From positions 1 to 32,830 of the forward strand of contig JBNGCX010000046.1 in NCBI GenBank assembly GCA_049974865.1: a stretch of 32,830 nucleotides of DNA. Direction: 5' to 3'. Source of the DNA: JAGSOU01 sp049974865 (lineage in GTDB: Bacteria; Pseudomonadota; Alphaproteobacteria; Rhodobacterales; Rhodobacteraceae). Of this stretch, positions 31,536 to 32,830 are shown piece after piece (position 1 is the first letter of the stretch; the number at the start of each line of letters is the position of its first letter). A model generated the notes under the pieces. It was not told the origin of the DNA, made no database searches, and saw only the letters and a list, made by a program, of their open reading frames with translations. A program made the position numbers and the translations under genes.

Positions 31536-32816
31536 ATGAAGAAGACACTGGCAACCCTGGCGCTGGGCGCCGTGATGGCGGCAGGCCCCGCCCTCGCGGA
31601 CCTCGTGTTCCCGGACCTCAGCTATCGCACCGGGCCCTACGCGGCAGGCGGCATCCCGTTCTCGGACGGCTACCAGGACTATTTCACCCTGGTCAACGAG
31701 CGTGACGGCGGCATCGGCGGCGTGCCGGCCAAGGTCATCGAATGCGAGACCGGCTACAACACCGAGAAGGGCGTGGAATGCTACGAGGCGACCAAGGGCG
31801 AAGGCGCGCTGGTCTACCAGCCGCTCTCGACCGGGATCACCTATCAGCTGATTCCCAAGGTCAGCGCCGACGGAATCCCGCTGCACACCATGGGCTACGG
31901 CCGCACCTCGGCCGCCAACGGCAAGGTGTTCGAATGGGTGTTCAACTACCCGGCCAACTATTGGAACGCGGCCTCGGTGGCGATCAAGTACCTGCTGGAC
32001 GAGAACGGCGGCGACCTGAGCGGCAAGAAGATCACGCTGCTCTACCACAACTCCGCCTACGGCAAGGAGCCGATCCGCACCCTGGAGGAGCTGTCCAAGA
32101 AGCACGGCTATGACTTCAGCACCATCCCGGTGGACCATCCCGGCCAGGAGCAGAAGAGCCAGTGGCTGCAGATCCGCCGCGAACGCCCGGACTACGTGAT
32201 CATGTGGGGCTGGGGCGTGATGAACCAGGTCGCCATCCAGGAGGCCGCCAACATCCGCTTCCCGATGGAGAACTTCATCGGCACCTGGTGGTCCGGCGCC
32301 GAGCATGACGTGACCCCGGCGGGCATGGCCGCCGACGGCTACAAGGCGCTGAACATGAACCGCGTGGTCGACCTGCCGGTCTTCGACGACATTCGCAAGC
32401 ATGTCGTGGAGGCGGGCATGGCGGCCGGGGACGGCTCGAACATCGGTTCGGTGCTCTACACCCGCGGCATGTACGCGGCGATGCTGGCCGTCGAGGCGGC
32501 GAAGACCGCGCAGGAGATCCACGGCACCAAGCAGATCACCGCTGCGATGATGCGCGACGGCATGGAGGCGCTGGAAATGACCAACGCCAAGATGGAAGCG
32601 CTGGGCATGCCGGGCGTCGGTCCCGAGTTCAACGTGACCTGCGCCAACCACGGCGGCTCGGGCATGGGCATCGTGCAGCAGTGGGATGCCGCGGCGAAGG
32701 AGTGGAAACCGCTGACCGACTACATCGAGTCGGACATGGAGGTGATCGCCCCGCTGATCGCCGAGGACAGCGCGGCCTTCGCGGCTGAGAACAACATCAC
32801 CGAGCGCTGCGACTAA
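31536..32816 (+). CDS. ABC transporter periplasmic substrate-binding protein (LivK-like superfamily)
   Basis: The 426-residue product has a Sec signal peptide (cleavage after ALA, residue 21) and a type I periplasmic binding fold. Seen are a segment near the N terminus with FSDGYQDYFTLVNERDGGIG, KVIECETGYNTEKGVECYEA, the inter-domain KKITLLYHNSAYGKEPIRTL and FIGTWWSGAEHDVTPAGMAA. It captures the substrate for the two permeases. It is longer than classical LivK (about 350) and lacks close similarity to amino-acid-specific motifs that I can identify. Together with the acyl-CoA ligase this suggests an organic acid rather than leucine. GGGAGGAG (31520-31527) precedes the ATG at 31536. Only 14 nt of window remain after the stop. 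Confidence 0.93.
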   Translation: MKKTLATLALGAVMAAGPALADLVFPDLSYRTGPYAAGGIPFSDGYQDYFTLVNERDGGIGGVPAKVIECETGYNTEKGVECYEATKGEGALVYQPLSTGITYQLIPKVSADGIPLHTMGYGRTSAANGKVFEWVFNYPANYWNAASVAIKYLLDENGGDLSGKKITLLYHNSAYGKEPIRTLEELSKKHGYDFSTIPVDHPGQEQKSQWLQIRRERPDYVIMWGWGVMNQVAIQEAANIRFPMENFIGTWWSGAEHDVTPAGMAADGYKALNMNRVVDLPVFDDIRKHVVEAGMAAGDGSNIGSVLYTRGMYAAMLAVEAAKTAQEIHGTKQITAAMMRDGMEALEMTNAKMEALGMPGVGPEFNVTCANHGGSGMGIVQQWDAAAKEWKPLTDYIESDMEVIAPLIAEDSAAFAAENNITERCD

Positions 32817-32830
32817 GCGCCTTTCCCCGG

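Overview
The window is about 33 kb of GC-rich, densely packed chromosomal DNA from an alphaproteobacterium, most likely a member of the Rhodobacteraceae (Roseobacter/Rhodobacter group). Three things point there. The rpoE-chrR pair is followed by a divergent five-gene operon in the same order I recall for Rhodobacter sphaeroides RSP_1093 to RSP_1087. Several proteins belong to alphaproteobacterial families (DUF3035 lipoprotein, DUF3775, SDHAF4/DUF1674, and a heparinase-like protein between rsmB and purH). Several gene starts carry TTG-N16/17-TA promoters with GC-rich spacers. I see no tRNA, rRNA, CRISPR array, insertion sequence, phage gene or attachment site. The region looks like stable core genome.

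Layout. (a) 1-6917, housekeeping: the 5' end of rbfA (minus), dapB, a small secreted protein, an SDHAF4-like assembly factor (minus), rsmB, a heparinase II/III-like protein, purH and lspA. (b) 6970-13349, envelope and DNA repair: a DUF3035 lipoprotein beside lspA, a pair of M16 peptidases (one with the zinc site, one without), mutL with an intact endonuclease motif, and rmuC. (c) 13410-19397, oxidative stress and lipid module: chrR and rpoE on the minus strand, and on the plus strand an operon of five overlapping genes (flavoprotein desaturase, DUF1365, MFS transporter, DUF3833, SDR). Between them lies a 26-bp perfect inverted repeat whose arms carry one sigma-E -35 element for each direction. 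(d) 19459-23303: a DUF3775 protein, two saccharopine-pathway dehydrogenases (minus), and a divergent M20 amidase. (e) 23308-25931: an OmpR-type response regulator and a hybrid PAS histidine kinase (minus). (f) 26135-32816: an acyl-CoA ligase with a branched-chain-amino-acid-type ABC transporter (ATPase, permease, a small membrane protein, permease, binding protein). A second ATPase gene would be expected just past the right edge.

How the genes work together. The clearest system is the RpoE-ChrR singlet-oxygen response. ChrR keeps all its zinc and cupin ligands, rpoE has a match to its own promoter, and the divergent operon begins with homologues of enzymes that make furan fatty acids in R. 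sphaeroides (UfaD and UfaO). Three further genes of unknown role are translationally coupled to them. The second notable module is the acyl-CoA ligase plus ABC transporter, which probably takes up and CoA-activates an organic acid. It is divergent from a two-component system that is a candidate regulator. Most other genes are ordinary metabolism and maintenance.
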